Assembly: GCF_000269965.1 (NCBI RefSeq)
Contig: NC_017219.1
Location: 1,488,001-1,552,000, forward strand
Direction: 5' to 3'
From: Bifidobacterium longum subsp. infantis ATCC 15697 = JCM 1222 = DSM 20088
Lineage (GTDB): Bacteria > Actinomycetota > Actinomycetes > Actinomycetales > Bifidobacteriaceae
DNA length: 64,000 bases
The notes beneath the pieces are model-generated. The model worked only from the letters and a program-made list of their open reading frames with translations, was not told the DNA's origin and did no database searches. Position numbers and translations under genes: made by a program. Position 1 is the stretch's first letter; each line of letters starts with the position of its first letter. Shown here piece by piece: positions 24,846 to 32,803 of the stretch.

Positions 24846-25154
24846 TCAGACCAGTTGCAGGGTGCGGCCGTCAGGCATGACCGCATTGACCTGCAGCTTG
24901 CCTCCAATCGCGTCGAGGTATCTGCGCAAAGTGCGGATTTCGGTTTTGTCGACGTCGCCGGATTCGAGGCTGCTGACCCGCTTCTGGCTGACGCCCATGC
25001 GTTCGGCGAGCTGCTTCTGAGTCACGTCCTGCCGCTTGCGGGCCTCCTTCAGCTCGTACAGGCGAACCTCTTCGAGAAGGCGATTCTTCGCCGCATCGAT
25101 TTCCTCGCGGCTGATTCCGCTGTCGGCCGCGAACTGTTCCGGAGTGTAGCTCAT
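24846..25154 (-). CDS. HigA-like XRE-family antitoxin
   Basis: The 102-residue protein has a helix-turn-helix at VTQKQLAERMGVSQKRVSSL and a C-terminal GGKLQVNAVMPDG, typical of HigA-type antitoxins. ATG 25154 has AAAGGAA seven bases upstream. An alternative ATG at 25169 overlaps the toxin stop. It should neutralise the toxin encoded just upstream on the same strand and repress the pair. The minus orientation marks this pair as an independent cassette within the array. Confidence 0.8.
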   Translation of the reverse strand: MSYTPEQFAADSGISREEIDAAKNRLLEEVRLYELKEARKRQDVTQKQLAERMGVSQKRVSSLESGDVDKTEIRTLRRYLDAIGGKLQVNAVMPDGRTLQLV

Positions 25155-25165
25155 GTCGATTCCTT

Positions 25166-25513
25166 TCATTTGTTGTTCTGTTTAAGCCACGCCTCATACC
25201 GGTCTTCCGCTTCCGGTATGGCCGTTTTGTACCATTTCGACCATTTGTTTTGCTTGTCTCCGCCGACGAGCATTATCGCCTGCCGGTTCGGGTCGAACAC
25301 GAACAGTATTCGTATTTCGCTTTTGCCTGCGGAGCCGGGTCGGAGTTCCTTCATCGATTTGATTTTGGAGCCTTCGATTTTGCCTACCAGTGGTCGTCTG
25401 AGGTTGGGTCCTTGTTCTTTCAGGACTTCGACGGCGGCGAGGATCTGCAGTTTGGATTCTCGGTCGAGGCCGGTCAGCCAGTCTTTGATGGGTTCCATCT
25501 CTATCTTCCACAT
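25166..25513 (-). CDS. HigB/Gp49-like toxin (RelE superfamily)
   Basis: The 115-residue protein carries SKIKSMKELRPGSAGKSEIR followed by ILFVFDPNRQAIMLVGGDK and a C-terminal EDRYEAWLKQ. This is the signature of phage-derived Gp49-like HigB toxins, which are ribosome-dependent mRNA endonucleases. Toxin-first order matches HigBA systems. ATG 25513 (MWKIEMEPIKDW) is the likely start. A palindromic operator lies immediately upstream (25523-25540). Confidence 0.8.
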   Translation of the reverse strand: MWKIEMEPIKDWLTGLDRESKLQILAAVEVLKEQGPNLRRPLVGKIEGSKIKSMKELRPGSAGKSEIRILFVFDPNRQAIMLVGGDKQNKWSKWYKTAIPEAEDRYEAWLKQNNK

Positions 25514-25522
25514 AATCACAAA

Positions 25523-25540
25523 TATACCATATAAGGTATA
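25523..25540. promoter_or_regulatory. operator-like palindrome of the HigBA pair
   Basis: TATACC-N6-GGTATA forms a perfect 6-bp-arm inverted repeat 10 bases before the toxin ATG, inside an AT-rich promoter region. The antitoxin helix-turn-helix is the obvious candidate ligand. It also lies only 22 bases from the divergent gene at 25562. Confidence 0.6.
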
Positions 25541-25561
25541 CAAAGTAAAGCGAGGAAAGAT

Positions 25562-26132
25562 ATGCGGTTCAAGCCAAGGAACATGCTGCCGTCCGGTCTG
25601 GAGCAGTCCGAGTTCAGTGAACCGTATGATCCCCTTCTCATCCGCAAGGCGTTGGAGCCGGAACGTCTGACGGCCGGATGCGGCGCAGTGGTGTTTTCGG
25701 ATGCCGGTCTGGCCGATTGCGGTACGCCGATGGAAGAGCGAGGAGGTTGATCGTCCGCTCGACGACGCGACCGATTCCACGTGCGACCTGTACTCCCCGG
25801 TATGCAAGCTGCACGCCAGACGTGACGTGATACCGATGACGGAGATCCTGAAGGCGTTGCGAGGCCAGGTCGGCCATCATCGTGCGTCCGACGGCGATGA
25901 TCTGGAATCCCGCCTGCACGAGGCGATGTTCGACTGGATGCTTGACGTGGGCGTCTGGACGCCCGGGGATGTGATCCCCGTTGAGGTGACAGGCTGGGAG
26001 GAGACGCCGGACACGGTCAGGATACTCGCGCTTTCCGTCGACGGGATGTCATGCGAGGCCGTGTACAAGGGCCGGCTGGACGGTTTTCTTCGCGAACGCA
26101 TATCAGGGATGGGAAAGGAGCCGGAATCATGA
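25562..26132 (+). pseudogene. CGxPxxAxRRW-family gene with frameshift (probable 14-bp repeat loss)
   Basis: Frame one encodes NMLPSGLEQSEFSEPYDPLL, then LTAGCGAVVFSDAGLADCGT before running off. Frame two continues IAVRRWKSEE, SPVCKLHARRDVIPMTEIL and a C-terminal extension to 26132. Duplicating the 14 bases GATTGCGGTACGCC near 25725 restores DCGTPIAVRRW, exactly the family motif. Loss of one copy of a 14-bp tandem repeat therefore explains the break. It would have been the longest of the three family members here. Confidence 0.6.
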
Positions 26133-26413
26133 GCAAGATCAGTGAATCATTGCCGTATGATCTGAATATTATCGCCGCCCAATGCGACCCGTTGACCCTG
26201 CGGCTCGGCACGGCCGGCGTATCCCGCAACGGGAACCATGAACTTTGCGGCAGGCCCGTGGTCGCTATCCGTCGTTGGATGCGCTCGGACGGCCCCGACT
26301 GCGAGGATATGCCCGAAACCGGATGGTACGGTCCCGTATGCAAAACCCACGCCAGCCGCGATATGGTGCCGCTGTCCGTCGTATTGGACGTGATGATGGG
26401 AGCCGGGCGATGA
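26129..26413 (+). CDS. CGxPxxAxRRW-family Cys/His protein, 94 aa
   Basis: The conserved features are IIAAQCDPL, LCGRPVVAIRRWMRSDG and GPVCKTHASRDMVPL. It resembles the 22114 protein and the broken 25562 protein. A zinc-binding role is likely from the Cys/His pattern. ATG overlaps the upstream stop (ATGA), and the 3' end couples to the peptidase gene. Confidence 0.62.
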   Translation: MSKISESLPYDLNIIAAQCDPLTLRLGTAGVSRNGNHELCGRPVVAIRRWMRSDGPDCEDMPETGWYGPVCKTHASRDMVPLSVVLDVMMGAGR

Positions 26414-26949
26414 TGAGCGCATACGACTGGTTCATCGCCCGATGCAAGGCGGTCGTCAACCATCCCAGGCCGCCCGAACCTCCGATGCGCCTCCGCCTGC
26501 ACGAGGCGGGTCATGCGGTAGTCGGCCATCGGTTCGGATACACGCAACAAGGCATCATGCTGCGGGAGGATGATACCGGCCAGACCAGCCAGCAGTACGC
26601 CACCGGTCCGGACGATGATATGTCCGTCCGATTGCAGACGGAGATGATCATCTCCATGACCGGTTTCGCCGTGACCATGGAATATCCGGAATACCGGACC
26701 GACGCGCTCCGCATCGGCGGCGACGTGCAGGCGGAGCTGGTGGACGCGGCGATCATCCACCGGATCGACCCGTCGATGGGCTCCACCGAGGAGATCATCG
26801 ACTCATTGTGGGTCAGGGCGCGCCTCGTCGCAAGGAACAACAGCCCCCTGATCCGGACGGTCGCCGGCAGGCTGAATCGTTACGGCTCCTACACGGGCGA
26901 GGAAATCCAGCGGATTCTCGACGAAAGTATGAAGGAGCTTGACCGGTGA
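26410..26949 (+). CDS. HEAGH-motif metallopeptidase (M41/FtsH-like peptidase domain)
   Basis: In this 179-residue protein, residues 31-35 are HEAGH in LRLHEAGHAVVGHRFGYTQQ, the zinc-binding helix of M41-type peptidases. The helical C-terminal region (GGDVQAELVDAAIIHRIDPS) can supply the third ligand. There is no AAA+ domain or membrane helix, so it is a free-standing peptidase domain of the kind found in phages and integrative elements. Possible roles include processing a repressor or host protein (inference). Confidence 0.65.
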   Translation: MMSAYDWFIARCKAVVNHPRPPEPPMRLRLHEAGHAVVGHRFGYTQQGIMLREDDTGQTSQQYATGPDDDMSVRLQTEMIISMTGFAVTMEYPEYRTDALRIGGDVQAELVDAAIIHRIDPSMGSTEEIIDSLWVRARLVARNNSPLIRTVAGRLNRYGSYTGEEIQRILDESMKELDR

Positions 26950-27308
26950 ACGCATTGGAATGGCCCGCCGACCTGACCGACTTCCGGCTCCCCGTCAAAT
27001 GGGATGGGCAGCCGGTTGATTGGCATGGCTGGCATCCACCCATCGAAGTCCGCGACCTGTTCCTCTGCTCGAACAATGGACTGTTGCGCGACCCGCAACC
27101 CTGTTCCGGCTGCGGACACCCGTTCCAACCCTGGTGGGCGCAGGGATTGACGGCCGACGGGCGCACCTCCATCACCATCGAACGCTGCGGGTTCTGCAAC
27201 ACGACCATCGCACTCGAGACCGGGCCGGATGGAACAAGCGAATGGACGTTGGATGATAGCGACTACGGACCGGAAGGCAGTTCCGACAATCAGGAAGGAA
27301 ACCGATGA
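26946..27308 (+). CDS. zinc-ribbon hypothetical protein, 120 aa
   Basis: A tryptophan-rich start (DWHGWHPPIEVRDLFLC) precedes a ribbon formed by CSGCGHPFQPWW and ERCGFCNTTIALE. The C-terminus is acidic. GTG overlaps the peptidase stop. Function unknown. Confidence 0.55.
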   Translation: MNALEWPADLTDFRLPVKWDGQPVDWHGWHPPIEVRDLFLCSNNGLLRDPQPCSGCGHPFQPWWAQGLTADGRTSITIERCGFCNTTIALETGPDGTSEWTLDDSDYGPEGSSDNQEGNR

Positions 27309-27355
27309 TGTTCGGATTATTCGGGAAAGAAGGAAAGGCGACAGAAGGAGGAATC

Positions 27356-27937
27356 ATGAGTCTGGAAACCGTGCGTTGTCTCGCGTGGACGGCGATCATC
27401 CTGTTCATCATGGCATTGGTGTTCGCGTTCAACCATGGGCCGATACTCGCCTGGCTGGCCGCGAACCATACGCCGCTGTTCGCCGGAATCATCCAGTCGC
27501 CGTTGTGGGCTGTCGCATTCTGGCTCATCATCCTGATGCTCCTGTGCGTGATCGGCATCATGGACGACGACGAGACGCCATTCGCGATCGGCATGCACGC
27601 GCTCGGCATCATGCTGTGCATCGGCTACTGGGCCGGCGGCTTCATGCTGGCATCCCGCCAGCCGGCCGACGCGAACTGCTACGGGCTGCTGGGCGGCGGC
27701 ATCCTTTTCGGCCTGATATGGATCATGGCCCAACGGCAAGAGGCAGACAAGGAGATGTTTCCGAGACTGCGCGACCAGATAGCCGACTTCGCGGTCGACC
27801 ATATCGCGTCGGAGGAATATCGGCGGACCGGCGGAAAGAAGGATTCCGACCGTGATCAGATCCGAACTATCGTGATAGGCGAGCCCCGGACCATAGAAGG
27901 TTCGGGGCTTTTGCGTTTGCCGGCCCGCAAACCATGA
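27356..27937 (+). CDS. polytopic membrane protein, 193 aa
   Basis: I choose ATG 27356, which has AAGGAGG nine bases upstream, over ATG 27305. Four hydrophobic segments are visible: WTAIILFIMALVFAFN, LWAVAFWLIILMLLCVIGIM, ALGIMLCIGYWAGGFML and GLLGGGILFGLIWIMA. A charged cytoplasmic C-terminus follows. The last codons run through a terminator hairpin, so the true stop may reflect a recent junction. Function unknown. Confidence 0.55.
   Translation: MSLETVRCLAWTAIILFIMALVFAFNHGPILAWLAANHTPLFAGIIQSPLWAVAFWLIILMLLCVIGIMDDDETPFAIGMHALGIMLCIGYWAGGFMLASRQPADANCYGLLGGGILFGLIWIMAQRQEADKEMFPRLRDQIADFAVDHIASEEYRRTGGKKDSDRDQIRTIVIGEPRTIEGSGLLRLPARKP
27882..27916 (+). terminator. rho-independent terminator
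   Basis: The stem AGCCCCG (27882-27888) pairs with CGGGGCT (27903-27909), extended by CC/GG inside, and is followed by TTTTGCGTTT. It lies inside the last codons of the upstream membrane-protein frame and probably ends the long left-hand transcript. The next 165 bases, up to 28082, hold no gene I can see. Confidence 0.6.
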
Positions 27938-28081
27938 ACGACACGCCCGCCTGAAAAGGGCGTACAGGGGGGACGTCCGGGCTGAATCGGCATTAAAAAA
28001 CGGGTTCGGAATTGCATATGGGACAGGAATTGCATGGGCCCTCCGGATTTGCATGGGGTCGGGTGACGCATACCGGTTCCC

Positions 28082-28363
28082 ATGGCTGTTTCGAGACGTG
28101 ATATGGGGGAGAGGCTGTTGGAAAGGCTTCTCCTGTCGGGAGGCTACGGGCCAAGCAGCATGCCGGTCAGGGTGGTCGGCTGGGATGATGCGAGCCTGAA
28201 CGGCCGGCCGGTGACGGTCGTCTATTACGAGACCCGGGATGGGGGAGGCAACGTGCGTACCTATCCGGGCGACAGCCGTCGGCTCGCCTACGTGGATGCG
28301 CGTCCCCGCGCGCTCATGCCCGGCGCGCGCCTGCATGGCGGGAACGCATACGTGGAGCCATGA
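28082..28363 (+). CDS. hypothetical protein, 93 aa
   Basis: It begins MAVSRRDMGERLLERLLLSG, with a β-rich middle (VRVVGWDDASLNGRPVTVVY). The stop overlaps the methyltransferase ATG (ATGA), so it is likely co-expressed with it. No family recognised. Confidence 0.5.
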   Translation: MAVSRRDMGERLLERLLLSGGYGPSSMPVRVVGWDDASLNGRPVTVVYYETRDGGGNVRTYPGDSRRLAYVDARPRALMPGARLHGGNAYVEP

Positions 28364-29478
28364 GTCTTACGCAATGGGATGACGGCCGCATCCGTCTGAT
28401 GCCGGGGGATTGCCGCGACCTCATCGCCATGCTGCCGGACAACAGCGTGGATTCCGTCATTACCGACCCGCCGTACGAGATCGGTTTCATGAACCTGGGC
28501 TTCGATTCGACGGGCGTCGCGTTCGACGTGGATCTGTGGCGGGATATCCTGCGCGTCCTGAAGCCGGGAGGGCACGTGGCCGCGTTCGCCGCCAGCCGCA
28601 CATATCATCGGCTCGCCTGCGCGATCGAGGACGCGGGCTTCGAAATCCGCGACCAGATCGACTGGGTGTACGCAAGCGGCATGCCACACGGTTCGGATGC
28701 GAGGCTGCTCGTGGACAGGGAGCCTGGCGCGACACGAACCGGGCAGGCGGAGCAATGGGCCGGCTGGTACAGCCAGCTGAAGCCCGCGCATGAGCCCATC
28801 TGCCTCGCCAGAAAACCGTTGGACGGCAATCTCGCCCACAATCTGCTCGAACACGGGACCGGCGCGCTGCACATCGACTCATGCCGCGTCCCGTTCCGCA
28901 ACCCGGCGGATGAGACCGAGGCGAAGAACAAGAACCGGCATGGACGGTTCGGTTCCGGACCGCGGGACAACCATGTATACGGCGCGGATAATGCGAACCG
29001 CACCGACTATAAGGCGGACGCCCGGTTCGCGCCGAACATGCTGTTCGACCGGACCATGGCCGGAGAGCTTGACCGGCAGTCCGGGGTGACGGTCAGCCGG
29101 AAAGGCAAACCACGCGCGAGCGCGAGACCGGACGCCGGCTGGGGCATGACCCGGACGGGCGCGGAATACGATGATGCCGGCGGCGCGTCCCGCTTCTACC
29201 CGGTGTTCAGGTATTGTCCGAAGGCGGGACCGGGGGAGAGGCCGACCGTGGACGGCATCCTCCATCCGACGGTGAAACCGTTGGAACTGATGCGCTGGCT
29301 GGTGCGTCTGGTCACGCCGCCGGACGGGCTCGTGTTGGAGCCGTTCGCCGGCAGCGGCGCCACGTTGGAGGCGTGCCGGATCGAGGACGTGCGTTGCGTG
29401 GCGGCGGAGATGGATTCGGATTACGTGCGGCTCATAGCCCGCCGGATGGCGAGGCCGACGAACCCGGTGCTGTTCTGA
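28360..29478 (+). CDS. solitary DNA methyltransferase (DPPY, N6-adenine/N4-cytosine class)
   Basis: The 372-residue protein has catalytic motif IV VITDPPYEIGF (DPPY at 36-39), and at the C-terminus the SAM motif LEPFAGSGATLEACRIE followed by RCVAAEMDSDYVRL. Catalytic motif before SAM motif is the β-type order. ILHPTVKPLELMRWLVRLV is also typical. No restriction partner is adjacent, as for phage solitary methylases. Against the relic copy at 32796-33886 it lacks about 37 residues after the VDRE segment, so it may be internally deleted. It forms part of the pair of mirrored elements. Confidence 0.8.
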   Translation: MSLTQWDDGRIRLMPGDCRDLIAMLPDNSVDSVITDPPYEIGFMNLGFDSTGVAFDVDLWRDILRVLKPGGHVAAFAASRTYHRLACAIEDAGFEIRDQIDWVYASGMPHGSDARLLVDREPGATRTGQAEQWAGWYSQLKPAHEPICLARKPLDGNLAHNLLEHGTGALHIDSCRVPFRNPADETEAKNKNRHGRFGSGPRDNHVYGADNANRTDYKADARFAPNMLFDRTMAGELDRQSGVTVSRKGKPRASARPDAGWGMTRTGAEYDDAGGASRFYPVFRYCPKAGPGERPTVDGILHPTVKPLELMRWLVRLVTPPDGLVLEPFAGSGATLEACRIEDVRCVAAEMDSDYVRLIARRMARPTNPVLF

Positions 29479-29541
29479 CATCGCCGGGGACGCATGCATG
29501 CCGGCGTCGATGATATCGGGACGATACGAGGAGTGTGCATC

Positions 29542-29889
29542 ATGTTTAAAACTCGCTATTATTACGCTTTTTATTGGACTTACGGTATCGGCACGACATG
29601 GAATGACGGGTCATGGCCGGGCAATCTCTACGTGTTTGACTCGATGGCGGAACGTGACGCTTGGGTTGCCGACGACGTTTTTGACGGTAATTGGCATCGC
29701 GAGGCCATTACGGCAAAGGAAGCGCGTCATATCATGGCAGACACTGTTATCTCTTTTGACAATGATATGGCCGGACGGTACGACGGTAGCCGGTCGGCCA
29801 TCGAACGGTACGCGCCTACCGTCGAACTGGTCAAAGCATGGCGGCGTATTGACATGCAAAACAATCCGGCCGCGTATTACGCGGAATGA
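29542..29889 (+). CDS. hypothetical protein, 115 aa, low GC
   Basis: ATG 29542 follows GAGGAG. The protein is rich in aromatics (TRYYYAFYWTYGIGTTWNDG) and carries ITAKEARHIMADTVISFDND and a C-terminal AWRRIDMQNNPAAYYAE. Codon use is clearly less GC-rich than neighbours, suggesting a different source. No function recognised. Confidence 0.6.
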   Translation: MFKTRYYYAFYWTYGIGTTWNDGSWPGNLYVFDSMAERDAWVADDVFDGNWHREAITAKEARHIMADTVISFDNDMAGRYDGSRSAIERYAPTVELVKAWRRIDMQNNPAAYYAE

Positions 29890-29954
29890 TTGCCGTAATC
29901 GACCACTGGGGGCGCGGCTACATGGTGCGAGCCCATCGTTAAATCAATCGTTTC

Positions 29955-29980
29955 GGGGCATGGCATGGGAGTCATGCCCC
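29955..29980. terminator. possible hairpin terminator
   Basis: GGGGCATG (29955-29962) and CATGCCCC (29973-29980) pair with a 10-base loop, followed only by a weak T-rich stretch. It lies in the gap after the low-GC gene. Confidence 0.35.
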
Positions 29981-30001
29981 ACTTTGTAAGGGAGCTAAAC
30001 A

Positions 30002-30106
30002 ATGATTACCGCTAAGGATATTGCGGATATGGTGGAACGTGTCGATGCGAAGGGCGCGGCCGTGTCCACGGGCGACGGGCTCGTCGATCTCGCGGTGATC
30101 GACTGA
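30002..30106 (+). CDS. micro-protein, 34 aa, next to integrase
   Basis: AGGGAGC precedes ATG at 30002. The peptide ITAKDIADMVERVDAKGAAV ends DLAVID. It could be a small excisionase-like or truncated helix-turn-helix protein, but it is too short to judge. Its stop abuts the integrase stop on the other strand. Confidence 0.35.
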   Translation: MITAKDIADMVERVDAKGAAVSTGDGLVDLAVID

Positions 30107-31312
30107 CTATCCTTCGATGAGGCGTTCCACGCCGTCGATGGCGCCGGCGAGCATGTCGGCGTCCACGTGCGTGTAGATGGCGTTCGTGGTGCCGATGTCG
30201 GCGTGGCCGATGATGGCACGGCGGGCGAGGTCGGAGACGCCGATGCGCGCCATGGCGGTGGCCGCCGTGTGGCGTGCGGAGTGGACGCGCACGCGGGGCA
30301 GTCCCACCCGTTCCAACGCTTTTCGCCATGCGTTCTGGAGTGTTTCCTTGCGGATGGGGTTGCCTCGGCCGGAGCGGAACAATGGGGTGTCCGGGTCGAT
30401 GTCGGGATGGTCGGCCGTATAGGCGGCGAGGTCGGCGGCGAGGTCGGCGGGCAGGGGGATGAGCCGGCGTCCGGATCTGGTCTTGGGTCTGGTGAGCCAT
30501 GTGCGGCCGTCGAGCCGGCGGGCCTCGAAGCCGGCGGGCATGTCCGTGATGCCGTCGAATTCCTTGAGCTGCCATTCGACGAGCAGGCAGGGCAGTCCGT
30601 CGGAGCGGACGATCTCGTTGCGCGTGACGCCCAGGGCTTCGCCTTCGCGCAGTGCGGTGATGAACAGGAGCCGCCAGATGATGCTCCATCGCGGGTCGGT
30701 TTCGGCGTGGATGAGCATGGCGGCCTGTCCGGGGGTGAGGGTGGCGATTGGGGCGGGCGGCACCCGGTTCTTCTCGACCGCGTCCACGGGGTTGCTGCGG
30801 ATGATGCCTTCGGCGACGGCGGCCTTGCATGCCTCGGACAGGACGGTGTGGGTCAGGGCGGCCGTGGCGGGGGATTTGCCCTGGATGCCTTTCGCGGGGT
30901 TTCCTTCGAGGCAGTGGCGTTCGACGAGGCGTATGTGGGCGGGTTTGAGCCTGTCCATGCGTACGGCGCCGATGACGGGGGTAATGTCGTGTTCGATGCG
31001 GAACCGGTATGACCGGGTCGTGTTGGGTGCGCGTCTGGGGGTCACGATCTCGTCGATCCAGCGTCGCATCCATTCGTTCACGGTGGGCGGTTCGTCCACC
31101 AGGGTGATGTCCTCCTCGATGCGGCGGGCTTTGGCGCGGGCGTTGTTCAGGGCTTCGGTCCGGGTGTGGCCGGTGGCGCTGGTGCGTCGTCTGGAGCCGT
31201 CGGCCGGGTTGGGGGAGAGTTCGACGAACGCCCGGTATCTGCCGTTGCCGAGTTTCGTGATCGCGCCGGCTCCCTTGTCTCGTCTTGTCGTGTGTCCGCC
31301 TGTGTCTGCCAT
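30107..31312 (-). CDS. tyrosine recombinase/integrase 1 (complete)
   Basis: The 401-residue integrase has an N-terminal AP2-like arm-binding part (GAGAITKLGNGRYRAFVELS), a SAM-like core-binding domain (TVNEWMRRWIDEIVTPRRAP) and a catalytic domain. Catalytic residues: R in ITALREGEALG, HxxR in VHSARHTAATAMARIG, H in IIGHADIGTTNAI and the nucleophile Y in IYTHVDADM. ATG 31312 is favoured by GGAAGG. It probably integrates and excises the left element. It is closely similar to integrase 2, which starts 484 bases away in the opposite direction. Confidence 0.88.
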   Translation of the reverse strand: MADTGGHTTRRDKGAGAITKLGNGRYRAFVELSPNPADGSRRRTSATGHTRTEALNNARAKARRIEEDITLVDEPPTVNEWMRRWIDEIVTPRRAPNTTRSYRFRIEHDITPVIGAVRMDRLKPAHIRLVERHCLEGNPAKGIQGKSPATAALTHTVLSEACKAAVAEGIIRSNPVDAVEKNRVPPAPIATLTPGQAAMLIHAETDPRWSIIWRLLFITALREGEALGVTRNEIVRSDGLPCLLVEWQLKEFDGITDMPAGFEARRLDGRTWLTRPKTRSGRRLIPLPADLAADLAAYTADHPDIDPDTPLFRSGRGNPIRKETLQNAWRKALERVGLPRVRVHSARHTAATAMARIGVSDLARRAIIGHADIGTTNAIYTHVDADMLAGAIDGVERLIEG

Positions 31313-31408
31313 GTCGTCGCCTTCCGGGTTCGTCGTGTGATGACAACCCCCGGTATGCGTATCGGCCCGGTCCGGTCGGCGTGGCGCGTGTGCCGAGCGT
31401 GTGCCTAT

Positions 31409-31446
31409 CGTGTGCCTATTCCAGCCGAAAATAGCCGGATATAGCC
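31409..31446. repeat. inverted repeat upstream of integrase 1 (left arm)
   Basis: This 38-base segment, starting CGTGTGCCTATTCCAGCC, is repeated in inverted orientation at 31681-31718 with about four mismatches. The two arms sit 97 and 79 bases from the starts of integrase 1 and 2. GTGTGCC also recurs twice just outside the left arm, which would suit integrase arm-binding sites or a shared promoter or att region. Confidence 0.7.
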
Positions 31447-31680
31447 GTAAACGGGAGTGCCGTCCTTCCATGACGCGCGCACGAAGAACGGCGTTGTCCC
31501 GCCGTTTTCCGCTGATTTTGGCCACTTCCCGGTTTCTTCCGAAAACCTAATCTGACATAACGTACATTATCGGATGATGGATATAGGGGATGGATGGCAA
31601 AATCCTTGGAATCATTGGGAAACGGCTTTATTCCAACGGTTCCCGGCTTCCACCATCCGAACTGCCATCGCACCAGATGC
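31447..31680. other. spacer between mirrored integrases
   Basis: I see no convincing gene in this 234-base spacer; short ORFs on both strands lack start signals. It contains ACATTATCGGATGATGG, of which TATCGGATGATG (31568-31579) recurs at 39231-39242, close to the far edge of the accessory region. That is a candidate attachment-site core. Confidence 0.4.
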
Positions 31681-31718
31681 GGCCATATTCGGCTATTTTC
31701 GGCTGAAATAGGCACACG
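31681..31718. repeat. inverted repeat upstream of integrase 2 (right arm)
   Basis: This is the reverse complement of 31409-31446 with about 34 of 38 positions matching, ending GGCACACG. It shows that both integrase genes carried the same upstream region before they came to lie head to head. Confidence 0.7.
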
Positions 31719-31796
31719 ATTGGCACCTATCCCGGTCGGAAACGCATACCGGGGCCCGAAGGAACGGGAACACCGAAGGACCCATGGAAAGGTGAC

Positions 31797-32803
31797 ATGA
31801 CGACGACCGCAGACAGACGCGAGAAAGGCTCGGGCGGAATCACCAGACTCGCCAACGGGAAATACAGGGCCTTCGTCGAAACGACCCCCGACCCCGGCGA
31901 CGGGTCGAGACGACGCGTGAGCGCCACGGGCCGGACCAAAAGCGAGGCGCTGCGCAAGGCCAGGGACAAGGCCCTGCGACCGGACATGGGCATGACCCCC
32001 GGCGGGAACGCCACCGTCGCCGAATGGATGGACCACTGGGTGGACGAGGTCATCGAACCCCGACGCGCCCCGAACACCACGAAAAGCTACCGCACCCGCA
32101 TCCGCATGGACATCACGCCCGTCATCGGCGCCGTCCCGCTCGACCGGCTGCGCCCCAGCCACGTCCGCATGGTCGAGAACCGCATCCTGCGCGGCGACGG
32201 ACGCACCGGGACCGACCCCCGTTCGGCCGCGACCGCACGCCTGACCCACAGCATCCTCAAAACCGCCCTGGGCGACGCCATGGCCGAAGGGCTCATCGAC
32301 CGGAACCCCGCCGCCCTCACCGAAGTCCCGGAAACCGAACCCGTCGAAATCGCCATCCTCACCACCGGACAGGCGGCACGGCTCATCGCTCTGGAACCCG
32401 ACACGAAATGGCGGCTCATCTGGCGGCTCCTGTTCATCACCGGCATGAGACTCGGCGAAACGCTCGGCATCACCCGACAGGAACTCATCCGATCGGACGG
32501 ACTGCCCTGCCTGCTCGTCGAATGGCAGCTCAAGGAATTCGAGAAGGACACCGTCATCCCCGCCGGATACCGGGCCAGACACCTCGGAGGCCGCATGTGG
32601 CTCACCCGCCCCAAGACCCGCAAAGGCCAACGGCTCATCCCCCTGCCCGCCGACCTTGCCGCCGACCTCGAATCATACATGGACTCGGCCGGCATCCCCG
32701 ACGACCAGCCGGTCTTCCGATCCGGACGCGGCAACCCGATCTGCAAGGACACGCTGCACCACGCATGGCGCCGGGCCCTGGACCGGGCCGGTCTGCCGCA
32801 CGT
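31797..32803 (+). pseudogene. tyrosine recombinase/integrase 2, truncated before the active site
   Basis: The first 335 residues are collinear with integrase 1: KGSGGITRLANGKYRAFVET, DHWVDEVIEPRRAPNTTKSY, the first catalytic arginine in TGMRLGETLG, and WRRALDRAGLPHV. At 32796-32803 the sequence switches to the antisense of a methyltransferase gene. The HxxR box, second histidine and nucleophilic tyrosine are gone, so the enzyme is inactive. The open frame continues to 33911 only by chance. AAAGG precedes ATG 31797. Confidence 0.8.
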
